Source: Nocardia sp. NBC_01503 | Lineage (GTDB): Bacteria; Actinomycetota; Actinomycetes; Mycobacteriales; Mycobacteriaceae | NCBI RefSeq assembly: GCF_036327755.1 | Contig: NZ_CP109596.1 | Coordinates: forward strand, 5,518,001-5,582,000 | Length of the DNA: 64,000 bases | Direction: 5' to 3' | In this document: in pieces, positions 34,701 to 49,700 of the stretch | How the letters are laid out: every line of letters begins with the position of its first letter | Position numbering within the stretch: the first letter of the stretch is position 1 | Notes under the pieces: generated by a model | Told to the model about the DNA's origin: nothing | Seen by the model: the letters and a program-made list of their open reading frames with translations, nothing else | The model's database searches: none | Translations under genes and position numbers: made by a program

Positions 34701-37700
34701 GAGCCGGTGTTCACCTCCCGCGAGTACCGCGCCCCGTCGACCCGAGCCGAGAAGATTGTCGCGGGCGTATTCGCCGAGGTGCTCGATGTGCGGCGGGTGA
34801 GTGCCGATGACGACTTCTTCGCCCTGGGCGGCGATTCGATCGTGTCGATCCAGGTGGTGGCCAAGGCACGGGCGCGCGGTGTGGTGTTCACTCCCCGTGA
34901 TGTCTTCGAACAGCGCACGGCGGCGGGACTCGCACTGATCGCTGTCGCCGCCGACACCGAGGTGCCGGCCGAGTTGCCCGGCGGTGGTCTGGGCGCGATG
35001 CCGCTGCTGCCGGTGGCGCGGTGGATGGTTGAGTGGGACAAGGGTTTCGACCGTTTCGAGCAGCATATGGTGGTGCCGCTCCCGGTCGGGATAACGGAGT
35101 CCGGTCTGGTCGCGGCGCTGGGCGCGCTGCTGGACCGCCACGATATGTTGCGCTCTCGACTCGAACGCGGCACCGATGGTGAATGGTCCCTGGTGGTCGG
35201 GGCGCGGGGCAGTGTCGACGCGGCGGCGCTGCTGCATCGAGTTGTGTTCGACGCCGGTGTCGACGATGAGACCGCGGCGATCGCCGCCGGTGTGGATTCC
35301 GCCGCGCGCGGACTTGATCCCGCCGGCGGAGTGATGACGCAGTTCATCCGGCTCGACGCGGGGACCGCAGTGCCCGGTCGGTTGCTGATGGTCGCGCACC
35401 ATCTCGCGGTCGACGGAGTCTCCTGGCGCGTCTTGACGCCGGATCTGATGTCGGCTCTGGCGCAGATCGAATCCGGTGCTCAGACACCGGTATTGGCCCC
35501 GGTGGGGACATCGATGCGGAGGTGGGCGCATGGCCTGGCCGCCGAGGCCGTGCACCCCACGCGGGTGCGCGAGCTCGAGCTGTGGCAGTCGATGATCGCG
35601 GGTCCCGATCCCGTCTGGGGTGGGCGTGAACTCGATCCTGAGATCGATACCGCCGCGACGCTGGAGCAGGTCGTGCTGCGGCTGCCCGAAGCGGTGACAC
35701 GGTCCCTGCTGTCGCGGGTTCCGGGTGTTTTCCACGGTGGTGTGAATGACGGCTTGCTCGCGGGTTTGGCTGTCGCGGTCGCTATCTGGCGCTCACGGCA
35801 CGGAGTGGACGACCCGTCGGTGCTGGTGCGGCTGGAAGGCCACGGTCGTGAGGAGCAGGTGATCGGTGGTGCGGATCTGTCTCGTACCGTGGGTTGGTTC
35901 ACTTCGATGTTTCCGGTGAGGTTCGATCTGGCGGGTATCGATCTGGAAGACGTGCGGGCCGGTGGTGATGCGGTGGCGGCGGTGGTGCTGTCGGTGAAGG
36001 AGACGCTGAACGCGTTGCCGGACAAGGGAGTCGGCTACGGTCTGCTGCGCTATCTCAATCCCGGCACGGCCGCGGCATTGCCGGATCGGATGCCGGGTCG
36101 AATCGGGTTCAACTACCTCGGCCGCATCTCCGGCCCCGGCGCCGGTTCCACGCGAACCGCGGCTGCGCTGGATTCGGATATGCCGGTGACACTCGCCCTG
36201 GATATCACCGCGATAGTCATCGACAACAGCTTGCGAGCCGATCTGAGGTTCCCGGGCACGCTGCTCGCCCGCGCCGAGGTCGAGGAGTTGGCGCAGCTGT
36301 GGTCGCAGGTATTGACCGCGATCGTCGAGCATGCCGAAAACCCCGCCGCGGGTGGGCATTCCCCATCGGATTTCGGCCTGGTGCGGTTGACCCGGTCCGA
36401 TGTGACCGCACTCGAACACGCCTACCCGGGGCTCACCGATATCTGGCCGGTGACCCCCTTGCAGGCTGGGCTGCTGTTCCATGCCGAACTGGCCGGGGCC
36501 GATGACGACACCGACGCCTATGTCGCGCAGATGATGCTGCGCCTGCACGGTCCCTTGGCGGTCGACCGCCTGCGCGCGGCCGCCCAGGCCCTGTTGGAAC
36601 GGCATCGGATCCTGCGCGCCGCCTTCGCGACGACCGGTAGTGGCACGAAGGTGGCCGTTGTCGGTGACGATATCGAATTGCCTTGGCAGGAAGTGGATCT
36701 CACCGATCACTCCGCCCCGGAGGCCGCGCTGGCCGAATTGGCCGCCACCGCGAAGTCGCACCGCTTCGACGCGGCCGCCGCACCGCTGATCCGCTTCGCC
36801 GTGGCTCGGCTGGGTGCCGATCGATGGGCACTGATCCTGACCAGCCACCACCTCATCCTCGACGGCTGGTCCTACCCGCTGCTGGTCACCGACCTGTTCA
36901 CGCACTACGGCAGTGGCGCCTTCGCGCCCGCCGGATCGTATCGAGAGTTCCTGGCATGGTTGGGAACTCGCGACCGCGATGCCGCGCTGACCGCCTGGAG
37001 GCGGGCACTCGACGGGGCCGAGCCAACCCTGGTCGCCGATGGCGCTACCGCGGGCGCGGTGGCCGACGAGTGGATCACCATCGATGCCGCCGGGGCCCGC
37101 GCCTCGGCCGCGGCCGCCGCCACCGCCGGGGTAACCGTGAATACGGTGCTGCAATCGGCGTGGGCAATGATGGTGGCGCAGTTGACCGGTCGCACCGATG
37201 TGCTCTTCGGTGCGACGGTATCGGGCCGTCCCGGTGTTCTCGCGGGTGCCGAGCGCACCATCGGACTTTTCGTGAATACGATCCCGACCCGGGTTCGACT
37301 GGAACCGGCCGAGACCGTGGCGCGGCTGTGGGCGCGTATCCATGATGAACAGGCGGCCCTGCTCGACCATCAGCATGTCGCACTCACCGATCTCCATGCG
37401 CTGACCGGCAGTGACAACCTGTTCGACACGGTCATGGTGGTCGAGTCGTATCCCGTTGATATGCAGCATATTCGGCGGATCACCGGCGACGGCGAGCTGG
37501 AGATCACCGGGGTCGCCGCCACCGATTCCACCCACTACCCGCTGACCTGCAGCATTACCGTGCAGGATGGCCTGCGCATCCGGCTCCAGTACCGATCCGG
37601 CCTCTTCGAGGCCTCCACCATCGCGATGGTCGCCGAACGCCTGGCACGGGTGCTGCGCGCGATCACCGCCGATTCGACCGTGCGCGTTCGTGATATCGAG

Positions 37701-40700
37701 ACGCTGGCCCCGGCCGAACAGCGGTGGCTGCGGGCGTGGGGCTCGGGACGTACTCTCGGCTCGGCCGCGATGACCCTGCCCGAAATCCTGGCAGCGGCGG
37801 TGCGCACGGGTGCCGAGCGCATCGCGGTGATCGATGGGGATCGGCGGATCACCTATCGGGAACTCGAAGAGCGGTCGAACCGGCTGGCGCGGTTCCTCAT
37901 CACGCGTGGTGTGGGACCGGAATCGATTGTCGCGGTGGGTATTCCGCGATCCGTGGACTGGGTGCAGGCGGTCTGGGCCATCGCCGGGACCGGAGCCGGA
38001 TTCGTATCGCTGGATCCCGCGCATCCGCTGGATCGCAACAGCTTCATGTGCACCGATTCCGATGTGCGAATGGGTATTACGACCATGGAGTACGCGGCGT
38101 CGCTGCCCCGGGACGAGATGTCCTGGCTGGTGCTCGACGAGCCCGCCGTGGCATCGGAGGTCGCGCGGCACTCTCGGCACCCCGTCGCCGATCCCGAGCG
38201 ATGCTCGACGGTACGCCTGGACGGAACCGCGTACGTCGTCTACACCTCCGGCTCCACCGGTCGGCCCAAGGGCGTCCAAGTCACCCACGCCGGTCTGACG
38301 GGCCTGTGTGACGCACAGCGAACGCGCTTCGGAGTGACACCGGATTCCCGTGTGCTGAGCGTGGCGGCCCGCACCTTCGATGCCGCGATCTTCGAACTGC
38401 TGCTGGCGGTCTCCGGGACCGCCACCCTGGTCATCGCGGCGCCGGAGGTCTATGGCGGGCAGCAACTCACCGACCTGCTGCGAGTCGAGCGTGTCAGCCA
38501 TGCGGTGCTGACCCCCACGGTGGCCGGCGGACTGGAAACCGAGGGACTCGATCACCTCCACGCATTGATCGCCGCGGGGGAAGCGTGCCCGCCCGCACTG
38601 GTATCGCGGTGGTCGCGCACCGACACTGCGGCCCGTCGCCGGGTGTACAACCTCTACGGCCCGGCCGAGGCGACCATCTGGGTGACCGGCAGCGCCGAGC
38701 TGTGCGCGGACGATCCCGTCACCATGGGCTCGGTCATCGACGGACTGAACGTGATGGTGCTGGACGCCTGGCTGCGCCCGGTTCCGGCGGGTGTCGTCGG
38801 CGAGCTGTATGTCTCGGGTTCCGGTGTGGCCCGTGGCTATCGGGGTCGGTCGGCGCTGACCGCCGCGCGATTCGTGGCCGATCCGTTCGGATCGCCCGGA
38901 CAGCGGCTGTACCGGACCGGCGACCTCGTTCGCTGGCTGCCCGACAGCGGTGATCTGGAGTTCGTGGGCCGCGCGGATCTTCAGGTGAAGGTGCGCGGCC
39001 AGCGCCTGGAACCCGGCGAGATCGAGACCGCCCTGACCGCCCAGCCCGATATCGAGCAGGCGGTCGTGGTGGTGCACCGGGGCGATACGGGTGCGCGGCT
39101 GATCGCCTATGTCGTCGCGCGCCCGGGTCGGGTGCCGGACCCGCTGCGGGTGCGGCGCGCGGTGGGCGAGCGGCTGCCGGGATTCATGGTGCCCGAAGCG
39201 GTGCTGGTGCTCGACGCCCTGCCGCTGACGATGAATGGCAAGCTGGACAAGACCGCGCTGCCGGAACCCGCCATCGAGCGCGCCTTCTATCGGCCGCCCG
39301 ACACGGCGACCGAGCGGATCGTGACCGGAGTCTTCGCGCAAGTGCTCGGGGCCGGGCGAGTGGGCCGCGACGACGACTTCTTCGCCCTGGGCGGGAATTC
39401 GCTCTCGGCAACCCGTGTCTCGGCTCGGCTGGCCGATGCCGCGGGTGTCACGGTGACCGTGCGCGATGTCTTCACCGCATCCTCGGTGCGCGAACTCGCC
39501 GCACTGCTCGACACTCGTGATTCGAGTACTGCTGGGCCACAGCTGATTTCGCGGCAGCGCCCGGATCCGATGCCGCTCTCCTTCGCGCAGCAGCGGATGT
39601 GGTTCGTGAACCGGTTCGCCCCGGAGTCGGTGGCGTACAGCATTCCCATGGTGCTCGAACTGCGCGGTGCGGTGCGGATCGAGGCGCTATCGGCGGCGAT
39701 CCGGGATGTGCTCGCCCGGCACGAGGTGCTGCGCACCAGGTATCCGGATGCGGACGGCGTGCCGTATCAGGAGGTGCTGTCCGTCGCCGACCTCGCCGAT
39801 CTGGAGCCGGACCTCACACCGCGGGCGGTGGCGGCCGATGACCTGCCGGTCGCGGTCTCCGAGGTGATCTCGGCGAGTTTCGATGTGGCACGAGATATTC
39901 CGGTGCGGACGTGTCTGCTGTCGGTTGCCCCGGACGAATTCGTCCTGGTGATGGTTGTGCACCACATCAGCGCCGACGGCTTCTCCATGGCTCCGCTGGC
40001 GCGGGATCTCGGTGCGGCCTACGCGGCACACTGCGCCGGGCAGCCACCGAATTGGACGCGACTGCCGGTGCAGTACGCCGACTACACGCTGTGGCAGCGC
40101 GAATTGCTGGGCTCGCCGGATGATCCGGATGCCCTGCTGTCCCGCCAGCTCGGCTACTGGGTCGAGCAATTGCGTGACCTGCCGGAGGTGCTGGAGCTGC
40201 CCACCGATAGGCCGCGCCCGGCGGTGGCCTCGCATCGTGGTGCGACCTACAGCTGTGCGATACCGCCCGAGGTGGTCTCCGGCGTGCAGGGTATCGCCCG
40301 CGAGCGGGGCGTGACGACCTTCATGGTGTTCCATGCCGCGCTGGCGATTGTGTTGTCGCGCTTGTCCGGTCGCTCCGATATCGCGATCGGTTCACCGGTC
40401 TCCGGTCGTGGTGCCGCCGAGCTGGATGAGCTGGTCGGCATGTTCGTCAATACGGTCGTCCTGCGCACCCGCGTGGACGAATCGGCCTCCTTCGCCGAAC
40501 TGCTGGCTCGGGTACGCGATACCGATCTGGCGGCATTCGCACACGCGGAGATCCCCTTCGAACAGGTCGTCGAGGTCCTCGATCCGGTCCGCACCCAGGC
40601 GCATAATCCGCTGTTCCAGGTCATGCTCGCCTTCCACAATCTCGACCCCGAGAGCATCGCGCTGCCCGGCATCGAGGTGACGCCGTCGCGCGTCGAGACC

Positions 40701-43700
40701 GGTAACGAGCGCTTCGATCTGACCCTGACCGCAGCCGACACCCCCGATGCGCAAGGCGCGATTGCGATCGATATCGGTTATGCCACCGACCTTTTCGACC
40801 ATGACAGCATCGTGACCCTGATGGATCGCCTGCTGGAGGTACTCCGAGCGGTAACCGCCGATCCCGATATCGCGATGCGCGATATCGGCCTCCTCTCGGC
40901 TTCGGAGCGCCATCAGCTGGTGCGCGAATGGGGCAGCCAGGGCGAACCGAACCCGGTCGATACCGCGACCCTGCCGGACCTGCTGGCGGCCGCCGTGGCT
41001 GCCGCTCCGGCGACCGACGCCGTGCTGGACGGTGCCCGCCGACTGACCTACCGGGAGCTGGACGATCGGTCGAATCGCTTGGCGCACTACCTGATCGGGC
41101 AGGGCGTCGGCCCCGAGTCGGTGGTCGCCATCGCACTGCCACGTTCGCTGGAGTGGATGCTCGCAATGTGGGCGGTCACCAAGACCGGTGCCGGATTCCT
41201 CTCTCTCGATCCGGCGCACCCGCTCGACCGCAATGCCTATATGTGCGCCGATTCCGGTGTGCGGGTGGGTATTACGTCCGAACGCCACGCGGCGTCGGTC
41301 CCGCGGGACGGAGTGTCCTGGCTGGTCATCGATGATCCGTCCGTCGCCGCCGGTGTCGAAAGTTGTCCGACGGACGAGGTGACCGACGGACATCGGCACG
41401 GGCCGCTCCGACCGGACAACACCGCCTATCTCATCTACACCTCGGGCTCCACCGGACGTCCGAAGGGTGTCGAGGTCACCCATGCCGGGCTCGCCGGTGT
41501 CGCCGCCGCACACCGCGACCGCTACACGATCGAAGCCGGTACCCGGGTATTGGGCGTCGCCGCGCGCACTTTCGACGCCGCCCTGCTGGAAATCCTGCTC
41601 GCCGTCCCCGCCGGTGCGACCCTGGTCCTGGCATCCGAGGACACCTACGGTGGCCCGCCGCTGGCGGAGTTCTTGCGTGAGCAGCGCATTACGCACGCCT
41701 TCCTGACCCCCTCTGTGGTGGCATCGCTCGATCCGGCCGGACTGGACGACCTGCGCGTGCTGACCGTCGGTGGCGAGAACTACTCCGCGCGACTGGTGAC
41801 GCGCTGGTCGCGCACCGACACCTCGGCCGCCCGCAGGTTCTTCAATACCTACGGCCCGTCCGAGACCACCATCATCACCATGATCAGCCGCGAACTGCGG
41901 GCGGGCGCGAAGCTCAGCCTGGGCTCCGGAATCGCCGGAACCGGTGTGCTGGTTTTGGATTCATCACTGCGCCCGGTCCCGGTCGGCGTGGTGGGTGAGC
42001 TCTATCTGTCGGGCCCGAGTCTGGCTCGGGGCTATCGCGGCGAGGCGGGGCTCACGGCCTGGCGTTTCGTGGCGAACCCGTTCGGATCGCCCGGGCAGCG
42101 GCTGTACCGCACCGGTGACCTGGTGCGGTGGACCGTTGATTCCGAAAACAGCACCGGTACGGTCGAATTCATCGGTCGAGCCGACTTCCAGGTCAAGGTG
42201 CGCGGTCAGCGTCTGGAGCCGGGTGAGGTGGAGTCCGCGCTGTGTGAGTTGGACGGTATCGCGCAGGCCGTGGTCATCGTGCACCACGGTGCTGAGACTG
42301 CCGGAGCCGCTGCGCGCTTGGCGGGCTATGTCGTCGCGCGCCCGGACCATGTGCTCGATCCGGAACGCCTCAGGCGGGTGTTGAGCGAGCGCCTGCCGGG
42401 CTATATGGTGCCCGATGCGGTGGCGGTTCTCGACGCTCTGCCGTTGACCAGCAGTGGCAAGGTCGATCGTCGCGCACTACCGGAACCGGTATTCCCGGTG
42501 CACGAATTCCGTGCGCCGACAGGCGCGGTCGAGCAGATCGTGGCGAGCGTCTTCGCCGAGGTGCTCGGCCTGGCGCGGGTCGGGGTCGATGACGACTTCT
42601 TCGCACTCGGCGGAGATTCGATCGTCTCGATCCAGGTGGTCGCCAAGGCGCGCGCCCAGGGTGTGGTATTCGGGCCTCGCGATGTCTTCGAACAGCGCAC
42701 CACCGCACGGCTCGCGTTCATCGCCCACACCGATGCCGACGGTCCCCGCGGCTTGGCGGAGCTGGCCGGAGGCGGCGTCGGTGAGCTGCCGCTGCTCCCG
42801 GTGGCGCACTGGATGGTGGAGTGGGGCAAGGGTTTCGAACGCTTCGATCAGCATGTCGCGCTGCGTCTGCCCGCCGGTGTGACCGTGGACGATCTGACGG
42901 CCGCGATGGGTACGTTGCTGGATCGCCACGATATGTTGCGATCCCGCCTGCGTCAGGACACCGATGGCAGCTGGTCACTGGTGGTCGCGCCGACCGGCTG
43001 TATCGATCCGGCCGAGGTAGTGCACCGGTGTGCCGTCGAGGACGCGGCCGATACTCCGGCAGTCGCGGCCGCGCAATTGAATTCGGCGCTGGATCGATTG
43101 GATCCCATCGCCGGGGCGATGCTGCGCTGTGTGTGGCTCGATGCCGCCGCCGAACCCGGTTGGCTGATCGTCGTGGCGCATCATCTGGTGGTCGATGGCG
43201 TCTCGTGGCGAATTCTGGTGCCGGACTTGGTATCCGCGCTCGAACAGATCTCGGCTGGTGCCGAACCGCGATTGGCTCCGGTGGGCACCTCCGTGCGCCG
43301 CTGGGCGCACGCCCTGACCGCCGCCGCCGCCGAGCCCGCCCGCGTCGCCGAGCTGGAGCTGTGGCAGCGCATGGCGACCGGCCCCGACCCGGTCTGGGGC
43401 GGGCGCGAATTGGATCCGCGGATCGACACCGCGGCAACACTCGAGTGCCTCGAACTGCAACTGCCGGAGGCGGTCACCCGCAGCCTCCTCACGCGGGTAC
43501 CGGCGGCCTTCCGCGGCGGAGTCAATGACGGCCTGCTCGCCGGTCTGGCGGTGGCGGTGCGGATCTGGCGTTCCCGGCGTGGCATCGACGACCCCTCGGT
43601 ACTGGTGCGACTGGAGGGCCACGGCCGCGAGGAACAGGTGGTCCCCGGGGCCGACCTGTCCCGTACCGTCGGCTGGTTCACCTCGATGTTCCCGGTCCGC

Positions 43701-46700
43701 TTCGACCTCTCCGATATCGATATCGACGAGGCGTCGGCGGGTGGAAAAGCGGTCTCCGCGGCCGTCCTCACCGTCAAGGAGGCCCTGAATTCGCTGCCGG
43801 ACAAAGGAATCGGCTACGGTCTGCTGCGCTACCGCAATGCCGAAACAGCGATATCCCTGCCGGATCGCATGCCCGGCCGCATCGGATTCAACTACCTCGG
43901 CCAGCTCGGCAGCGCGGATACCGAAGGTCTCGGTGGCATCCACGGCGGCCTCGGTGAGCTGGCGGGCACCCCCGATCCCGATATGCCGGTGACGGTGGCG
44001 GTGGATATCTCCGCCATCGTCGTCGAGGACCGGTTGCGGGCGAGCCTGCGATTCCCGCGCACTCTCCTGGAGCGCGATGACGTCGAGGAATTGGCGCAGC
44101 TGTGGTCGCAGGTGCTCACCGCGATTGCCGGATACGCCGAAACACCCGGTGCGGGTGGGCATTCCCCATCGGACTTCGATCTGGTGGAGCTGACTCAGCC
44201 CGAGATCACCGCGCTGGAACACAGGTATCCGGCACTCGTCGATGTCTGGCCGGTGACGCGATTGCAGGCCGGACTGCTCTTCCACGCACAGGTGGCGGAT
44301 GCGGACGCCGACACCGATGCCTATGTCGCACAGCTGATTCTGCACGTCGCGGGTGCACTGGAACCCGAACGCCTGCGTGCGGCCGCTGCGGCGGTGATCC
44401 GGCGGCACGATGGATTGCGGACCGTGTTCACCACCACCGGCACCGGCGCGAATATCGCGGTTCTCTGCGACGATGTCGAATTGCCTTGGCGGATAGTCGA
44501 TCTCACGGGCAGCGCGGATCGGGAAGCCGCACTCGCCGAGCTCGCCGCCCGCGAGCAGGCCAACCTCTTCGACCTCGCGTCACCCCCGCTGCTGCGATTC
44601 ACCCTCGCCCGCCTGGACACCGGCCGCTGGGCGCTGATCCTGACCAACCATCACATCATCCTGGACGGCTGGTCCTACCCACTGCTGCTCACCGAACTGC
44701 TCGCCGAGTACACCGGCGAACAGGCGCCCCGTCCGAGCGGTTCCTATCGAGACTTCCTGGCGTGGCTGGCGACTCGCGATGACGAGGCATCCCTCGATGT
44801 CTGGGCCCGTGCACTCGACGGAGCCGAACCCACCCTGGTGGCCGATGGTGCGGACCTCGGGGCCGGATCGGTGGCGGATCACACCGTCATACTCGATATC
44901 GACACCACCCGCGAGCTGACGGCCGCGGCGGCGGCCGCCGGGGTCACCGCCAATACCGTGCTGCAATCGGCGTGGGCGATCATGGTGGCGCAGTTGACCG
45001 GTCGCACCGATATCGTCTTCGGTGCCACCGTCTCCGGTCGCCCCGGTGAGCTCGCCAGCGCCGCGCACACCATCGGTCTGTTCATCAACACCGTGCCCAC
45101 CCGGATCCGGCTCGCCCCCGCCGAGACGATCACCGAACTCTGGACGCGAATCCACGCCGAGCAGGCCGCACTGCTGGATCACCAGCACATCGGGCTGCGG
45201 GAGATCCATGCCCGAACCGGCGGTGAGAGTCTGTTCGACACCCTGATGGTGCTCGAGTCCTATCCGGTGGACATGCGTGATATCGACCGGGCCGCCGATC
45301 ACGGCAGCTTGGCCATCACCCGGGTCACCGCCGCCGACTCCACGCATTACCCGCTCACCTGCACCGCTGTCCTGCGGGACACCCTGCGCCTGCGATTGCA
45401 GTACCGCGCTGAGCTTTTCGATGCGGCGACCATCGCCATCCTGGGCGAGCGCCTGCGCGGGGTGCTGTGCGCCATCGCGCATGATCCGAGTGCGGCCGTC
45501 CGCGATATCGAAACGCTGCCCGCCCCCGAACGGCACCGGCTGGTGTATGAATGGGGCCGCAATAATCTGTCGGACCTGGACCTGGCCGGCCTCGACAACG
45601 GTTACCCGGCATCGGAAGGGGTAACCCTGCCGGAGGTGCTCGCGGCCGCGGTTGCCGCGAACCCGGACGGGGACGCCGTGCTGGACGGCGACCGGCTGAT
45701 CACCTATCGAGAGTTGGACGCGGGCTCGAATCGCTTGGCGCGTTTGCTGATCAAATGTGGCATCGGTGCGGAATCGGTGGTCGCCATTGCCGTACCGCGC
45801 TCGCTGGAGTGGGTCCTCGCGGTCTGGGCGGTCGCCAAGACCGGAGCGGCGTTCGTCTCGGTCGATCCGGCGCATCCGCTGGATCGGAACCGCTTTTTGT
45901 GCACCGACTCCGGTGCGGCACTGGGAATTACGACACTCCAGTATGCGGCGGGGCTTCCCGGGGAGAGTCCGAGCTGGTTCGTCCTCGACGATCCGGCGAT
46001 CGCGGAGGCGGTCCGTCAGGTGCCACCCGGTCCCGTTGCCGATGCCGAGCGGTGCGCCACGATCCGAGCGACCAATACCGCGTACGTCATCTACACCTCC
46101 GGCTCGACCGGTCGCCCGAAAGGTGTCGAGGTCAGCCATACCGGATTGGCCGCGCTCGTGGCCGATCATCTGCGTCGGGTAGCGCCCGCGGCTGATTCGC
46201 GAGTCCTGGGCGTCGCCGCACGAACCTTCGACGCGGCGATTCTGGAACTGCTCCTGGCAGTCTCGGGCGGTAGTGCGCTGGTGCTCGCGCCCGCCGATGT
46301 GTACGGCGGAGAACCGCTGCGTGATCTGCTGTGCGCACAGCGGGTCACGCACGCGTTCCTGACCCCGGCGGTGGCGCTGTCGGTGGACCCGTCCGGTCTC
46401 GACGATCTGCTGATGGTGATGACCGGCGGCGATCGCTGTGGTCCGCAGCTGGTTTCGCGCTGGTCCGGCACCGATAAGACGGGCACGCGCACGCTGCGCA
46501 ATATGTACGGTCCGGCCGAGGCCACCATCTGGATGACCGCCGCCGAGCTGGCGCCGGGACATCCGGTGCGCATCGGTGGCCCGATCGCCGGTGCGGGCGC
46601 ACTGGTGCTGGACACCTGGTTGCGTCCGGTACCCGTCGGCATGGTCGGCGAACTGTACATCTCCGGTGCCGGTGTGGCGCGCGGCTATCGCGGCCGATCC

Positions 46701-49700
46701 GGTTCGACCGCAGCGCGATTCGTGGCCGATCCCTTCGGCGCCGCCGGTGATCGCCTGTACCGCACCGGCGACCTGGTCCGCTGGATGGCCGACGAATCGG
46801 GTGCGGGCACCGGAAGCCTCGAGTTCGTGGGCCGCGCCGATTTCCAGGTCAAGGTACGCGGGCAGCGACTGGAGCCGGGCGAGATCGAAGCCGTACTCAC
46901 CGCGATACCGGGTGTCGACCAGGCGGTCGTCATCGTGCACACTCCCGAATCGGGCACCGGTGCGCGACTGGTCGCCTATGTGACCGGTGCGGTCGATCCG
47001 GACCAGGTCCGGCAACTGGCAGCCGCGGGCCTGCCCGGGTACATGGTCCCGGATGTACTGATGGTGCTCGGCGAATTGCCCTTGACCGGCAGCGGCAAGA
47101 TCGACCGCCGCGCCCTGCCGGAACCGGTGCTGCCGGGACCGGTTTTCCGTGCGCCGTCGAGCGCTGTCGAACAGACCCTCACCGAGGTGTTCGCCGAGGT
47201 GCTCGGGCTCGAACGAGTGGGCGTCAATGACGACTTCTTCGCGCTCGGTGGCGATTCGATCGTCTCGATTCAGGTGGTGGCACAGGGCCGGGCGCGCGGT
47301 GTGGTGTTCGGTCCGCGTGATGTCTTCGAACAGCGCACCGCCGCACGACTGGCGGTGATCGCGGGCGCGGCCGGTGCCGGTACGGTGCCCGAGCTGCCCG
47401 GCGGCGGGGTGGGCGAGCTGCCGCTGCTGCCGGTCGCGCAGTGGATGGTGGCGTGGGGCCGGGGCTATGACCGCTTCGATCAGCATGTGGTGCTGCGTCT
47501 TTCGGGCGATATGGAGTACGCCGATCTGGTCGCGGCGGTGGATGCGCTGCTGGATCGCCACGATATGCTGCGCTCGCGGCTGGAGCGGGCTGCCGGGGGC
47601 GAGTTCTCGCTGCTGGTCCGACCGGCGGGCAGCCTCGACGCGGCGACGCTGGTGCGGCGGCACACCCTCGAATCGGGTTCGGATGTGCGGGAACAAGCCG
47701 CCGCTCAATTGAATTCGACGCTGGATGAACTGTCTCCCGCCGCCGGTGCGATGGTGCGGTTCGTATGGCTCGACGCCGCCGATGGCACGCCCGGCTGGTT
47801 GCTGGTGGCCGCGCACCACCTGGTGGTGGACGGTGTCTCGTGGCGAATCCTGCTGCCGGACTTGATATCCGCGCTCGAACAAGTGGCCGCCGGGGCAACC
47901 CCGGTGCTGGCGTCCGTCGGTACATCGATGCGCCGCTGGGCGCACGGACTCGCCGCCGCTGCGGCCACGCCCGACCGCCTGCGCGAGCTGGAGCTATGGC
48001 AGCGCATGGTGGCCGGTACCGATCCACTGTGGGGCGGAAGGGATCTGGACCCCGAGATCGACACCGCGCGAACGCTGGAGCAGACCCACTTCGAGCTTCC
48101 GGAATCGGTGACGCGCGCGCTGATCTCGCAGGTTCCCTCGGTGTTCCACGGCGGGGTCAATGACGGGCTGCTCGCGGGTTTGGCTGTCGCGGTCGCTATC
48201 TGGCGCTCACGGCACGGAGTGGACGACCCGTCGGTGCTGGTGCGGCTGGAAGGCCACGGTCGTGAGGAGCAGGTGATCGGTGGTGCGGATCTGTCTCGTA
48301 CCGTGGGTTGGTTCACTTCGATGTTCCCGGTGAGGTTCGATCTGGCGGGTATCGATCTGGAAGACGTGCGTGCCGGTGGTGATGCGGTGGCGGCGGTGGT
48401 GCTGTCGGTGAAGGAGACGCTGAACGCGTTGCCGGACAAGGGAGTCGGCTACGGTCTGCTGCGCTATCTCAATCCCGGCACGGCTGCGGCATTGCCGGAT
48501 CGGATGCCGGGCCGAATCGGCTTCAACTACCTCGGCCGGGTCACCGGCGAAGGAGTCGACGGCGGGCTGGGCGATCTGGCTGTCACCATCGCTCCGGAAA
48601 CACCCGTCACCGTTGCGGTGGATGTCTCCGCGATCGTCATCGACGACCGCCTGCGGGCCACCCTGCGCTTCCCGAGCACACTGCTAGCGGCCGCCGAGGT
48701 CCAGGAGCTGGCCGACCTGTGGTCGCAGGTGCTGACCGCGATCGCCGATTTTGCCGAAACACCCGGTGCGGGAGCGCATTCCCCCTCGGACTTCGGTCTG
48801 CTGGCGCTGACCCAGGCCGATATCACCGCACTGGAACACGCCTACCCGACGCTGACCGATATCTGGCCGCTGACTCCGTTGCAGGCCGGACTGCTCTTCC
48901 ACGCCGGATTGGCGGGCAATACCGCCGACCCGGATGTGTACACCGCCCAGGTGCTGCTGCGCCTGACCGGTGACCTGGATCTGCCACGTCTGCGCCGAGC
49001 GGCCTCGGCCGTACTGGACCGGCATGCCGGTCTGCGTAGCTCGTTCACCACCACCGGCGGTGGAGTGGGCGTCGCGGTGGTCTGCGACGATATCGAATTA
49101 CCCTGGCAGCTGGTCGATCTCACCGGCCACGCGGATCCCGAAGCCGCTCTGATCGAGCTGGCCGCAACCGAGAAGGCTCGGCCCTTCGACCTTGCCGCGG
49201 CACCGCTGCTGCGCTGCACCGTCGCGCGTTCGACCGGTGGCGATTGGGCGCTCATCCTGACCGACCATCACGTCATCCTCGACGGCTGGTCCTGGCCGCT
49301 GCTGGTCACCGATCTGTTCACGCACTACGGCGGCGGCGCCGCGCTCGCGGCGGGATCCTATCGAGACTTCCTGTCCTGGTTGGCGACCCGCGATCGCGAG
49401 GCGGCGCTGGCGGCCTGGTCCGAGGCGCTCTCCGGCGCGGAACCCACCCTGATCGCGGGGCCCGCGGGCCTCGGAGCGCCCGCCGGGCCGGTGGTCGATC
49501 GATCACTGACCATCGACCGCGCGGCGACCGAGTCGGTGGTGGCCACCGCAGCCGCGGCCGGGGTCACGGTCAATACCGTGCTGCAATCGGTGTGGGCAAT
49601 GGTGATCGCCCACTTCACCGGTCGCGCCGATGTCGTGTTCGGTACCACGGTATCGGGGCGTCCGGCCGAATTGCCCGGGGCCGCACGCACTATCGGACTG

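Noticed and set aside
35793..39341. Very long open frames on the minus strand inside the NRPS gene (also 44580-47945 and 42975-44408)
   Set aside because: They are antisense shadows produced by high third-position GC. Their products are His/Arg/Gly-rich without domains, while the plus strand has continuous NRPS motifs.
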